The notes beneath the pieces are model-generated. The model was not told the DNA's origin. It made no database searches and saw only the letters and a list, made by a program, of their open reading frames with translations. From assembly GCF_008727925.1 (NCBI RefSeq), contig NZ_VTWT01000004.1, positions 62,001 to 126,000 on the forward strand: a stretch of DNA of 64,000 nt, in the 5' to 3' direction. This DNA comes from Adhaeribacter soli (GTDB lineage: Bacteria; Bacteroidota; Bacteroidia; Cytophagales; Hymenobacteraceae). Made by a program: the position numbers and the translations under genes. Below, piece after piece: positions 62,512 through 64,000 of the stretch (position 1 is its first letter; each line of letters begins with the position of its first letter).

Positions 62512-64000
62512 ATGAAAAATATTCATTGGTTCGTTTTAAGCCTTTTCCTGGTTTTTAGTTCCTGCAATAAGCAGCAGAAAGAAGAAGGCCATGCGCACGG
62601 CGAAGGCGGTCATACTCATGGTTTGGAGCCGGTTTTCTATACCCTTTATTCGGACAGGTCGGAGCTTTTTGTAGAGTTTAAACCCCTGGTTGTGGGGCAG
62701 GTTTCCAAATTCGCCACGCATTTAACCGGGCTCAACGATTTTAAGCCTTATACTGAAGGCCAGGTTACCGTAAGTTTTGTTTCCAGGGGAAAAGGCATCC
62801 GAAGCACCGCCGATAGTGCCAGTTCACCGGGACTTTTCCAGTTGGCTTTACAGCCGAAAACCGCCGGTACAGGCAAGCTTATTTTCGACTTAAAAACCAG
62901 GGAATTTACCGACCAGTTTGTGATCGACAACATTCCGGTTTATGCAGATGAAAAAGCGGCTCTGGCCGCTCAGCCTGCCGATGCTGCCGGAACAGAAATA
63001 ACCTACCTGAAAGAACAGGCCTGGAAAAACGAATTTGCAAACCAGCAAGTAAAAAAGCAGCCCTTTGCGGAAGTGATCAAAACTACCGGCCAGGTGTTAG
63101 CCGCGCCCGGCGATGTGGTTGCGATCACGGCTAAAAGCGAAGGCATTCTCAAATTCGGGAAACAGGGAATGATAGCAGGCGAACCGGTGAAAGCCGGAGA
63201 ATTACTTTTCTCCGTTTCAGGCAGTGGCCTTACCCAGAACAACCTCGAAGCCAGTATTCAGGAAGCCAGAACCAACCTCGATAAAGCCCGCACAGATTAC
63301 CAACGGGCGCAGGAACTTATTAAAGACAACATCATTTCGCAGCGGGATTTCCTGTCTATAAAAGCGGCTTACACCAATGCCCAGACTGCTTACAATACGC
63401 TAACTAAAAATTACGGCGCCGGCGGTTTACGGATCTCAGCCCCCATAAATGGTTTTCTGCAAAACATTCAGGTGGCGGAAGGGCAATTCGTTTCGGCCGG
63501 TCAACCCCTGGCAGAAATCGCGAAAAACCGGAAACTGGTGCTCCGCGCCGATGTTTCGCAAGCGTATTTTCCGAAACTGGCTTCTATAAAAAGTGCCCGT
63601 TTCAAAATGCAGAACAACAATAAGGTTTACAATACCAGCGAACTGAACGGAAAGGTAGTTACCTACGGCCGAAGCACGGAAAACAACATTACCGTTCCGG
63701 TCAGTTTTGAAATCGAGATGGCGGAAGGAATTGTGCCGGGCGCTTTTGCGGAAGTTTATTTGCAGACTACCCAAACGCAGGATGCCCTGGTAATACCCGT
63801 TTCGGCCTTGCTCGAAGACCAGGGAAATTTCTATGCTTACGTGCAGGTTTCCGGGGAAGGATTTCAGAAGCGGGAACTGAAACTAGGTGCCAGTAACGGC
63901 GAACAGGTGCAGGTGCGGAGCGGCATTTCCGAAGGCGAACGCGTGGTAACCAAAGGCGCTTACCAGATCAAACTTTCTACCATGTCTGGTGCACTACCGG
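62512..64000 (+). CDS. RND-type metal efflux periplasmic adaptor (CusB/HlyD-like), cut by the window end
   Basis: Open from the ATG at 62512 to the last base (496 codons without a stop), so the gene continues. Lipobox VFSSC (Cys about 18), then a His-rich stretch (KEEGHAHGEGGHTHG) and an N-terminal beta domain (about 45-150). A barrel-sandwich/lipoyl half (TTGQVLAAPGDVVAITAKSEGILKFGKQGMIAGEPVKAGELLFSV, about 188-230) is followed by a helical hairpin (NNLEASIQEARTNLDKARTDYQRAQELIKDNIISQRDFLSIKAAYTNAQTAYNTL), the second lipoyl half (LRISAPINGFLQNIQVAEGQFVSAGQPLAEIAK) and a beta barrel. It should link an inner-membrane RND pump to an outer-membrane TolC-like channel for metal export. The pump gene probably lies beyond 64000. 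Confidence 0.92.
   Translation, partial: MKNIHWFVLSLFLVFSSCNKQQKEEGHAHGEGGHTHGLEPVFYTLYSDRSELFVEFKPLVVGQVSKFATHLTGLNDFKPYTEGQVTVSFVSRGKGIRSTADSASSPGLFQLALQPKTAGTGKLIFDLKTREFTDQFVIDNIPVYADEKAALAAQPADAAGTEITYLKEQAWKNEFANQQVKKQPFAEVIKTTGQVLAAPGDVVAITAKSEGILKFGKQGMIAGEPVKAGELLFSVSGSGLTQNNLEASIQEARTNLDKARTDYQRAQELIKDNIISQRDFLSIKAAYTNAQTAYNTLTKNYGAGGLRISAPINGFLQNIQVAEGQFVSAGQPLAEIAKNRKLVLRADVSQAYFPKLASIKSARFKMQNNNKVYNTSELNGKVVTYGRSTENNITVPVSFEIEMAEGIVPGAFAEVYLQTTQTQDALVIPVSALLEDQGNFYAYVQVSGEGFQKRELKLGASNGEQVQVRSGISEGERVVTKGAYQIKLSTMSGALP

Overview
The window looks like a chromosomal segment of a Bacteroidota bacterium, most likely a cytophagalean of the Hymenobacteraceae type (Adhaeribacter/Pontibacter-like; inference from gene content, not a database match). 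The signs are five or more secreted proteins ending in type IX secretion (T9SS) sorting domains, Bacteroidota-type promoters (TTG, about 19 nt, TAnnTTTG), almost no Shine-Dalgarno sequences, a FucP-type sugar permease, lipoproteins with short lipoboxes, and dispersed GC-rich intergenic palindromes.

Layout. 1-3660: two divergent T9SS cargo genes. 3900-15630: a mobile-element-rich zone. It holds an intact IS5-type element, a truncated IS5 relative, a frameshifted IS5-family element, a 161-bp MITE with the same ends as the intact IS5, and a decayed IS3 element. These surround two tandem paralogous T9SS metallophosphoesterases that differ in their number of InlB-like repeats. 15700-19800: housekeeping stretch (tRNA-Glu, GAPDH, universal stress protein, lipid kinase, SUI1-like factor). 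19864-23025: OsmC and GNAT genes, then three small AT-rich genes on one strand separated by related attC-like elements; one gene is broken by an exact 20-bp tandem duplication. 23026-36700: core functions (kdsB, LysM protein, DUF2400, mutS2, secreted phospholipase-D-like protein, murB, DUF2490 outer-membrane protein with a frameshift, BaiN-like flavoprotein, ArsR/AHSA1 pair). 36850-43400: serine protease, sugar MFS transporter, THUMP methyltransferase, two AT-rich orphans, hydrolase. 43749-45427: a small regulated membrane-protein operon system with two matching operator palindromes. 46092-56613: pbpC and alpha-2-macroglobulin genes, normally neighbours, split by a toxin-like pair, a DUF559 nuclease-like gene and a gene with a nonsense codon. 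56700-60286: lipoprotein, HigBA toxin-antitoxin, AI-2E family permease, DUF4349 lipoprotein. 60531-61339: IS4-like remnant. 61524-64000: start of a heavy-metal efflux locus (two His-rich proteins and a CusB/HlyD-type adaptor cut by the window end).

The most interesting signal is a pair of about 215-nt near-identical non-coding elements (26357-26572 and 45628-45846). They have several internal pairings conserved between copies, including one wobble-preserving change, and resemble HEARO/IscB omegaRNA, but no IscB-like gene is present in the window. Further items are the attC-like cassette stretch, a nested palindromic repeat family, recurrent 15-20 bp perfect tandem duplications, and several frameshifts at poly-A tracts.
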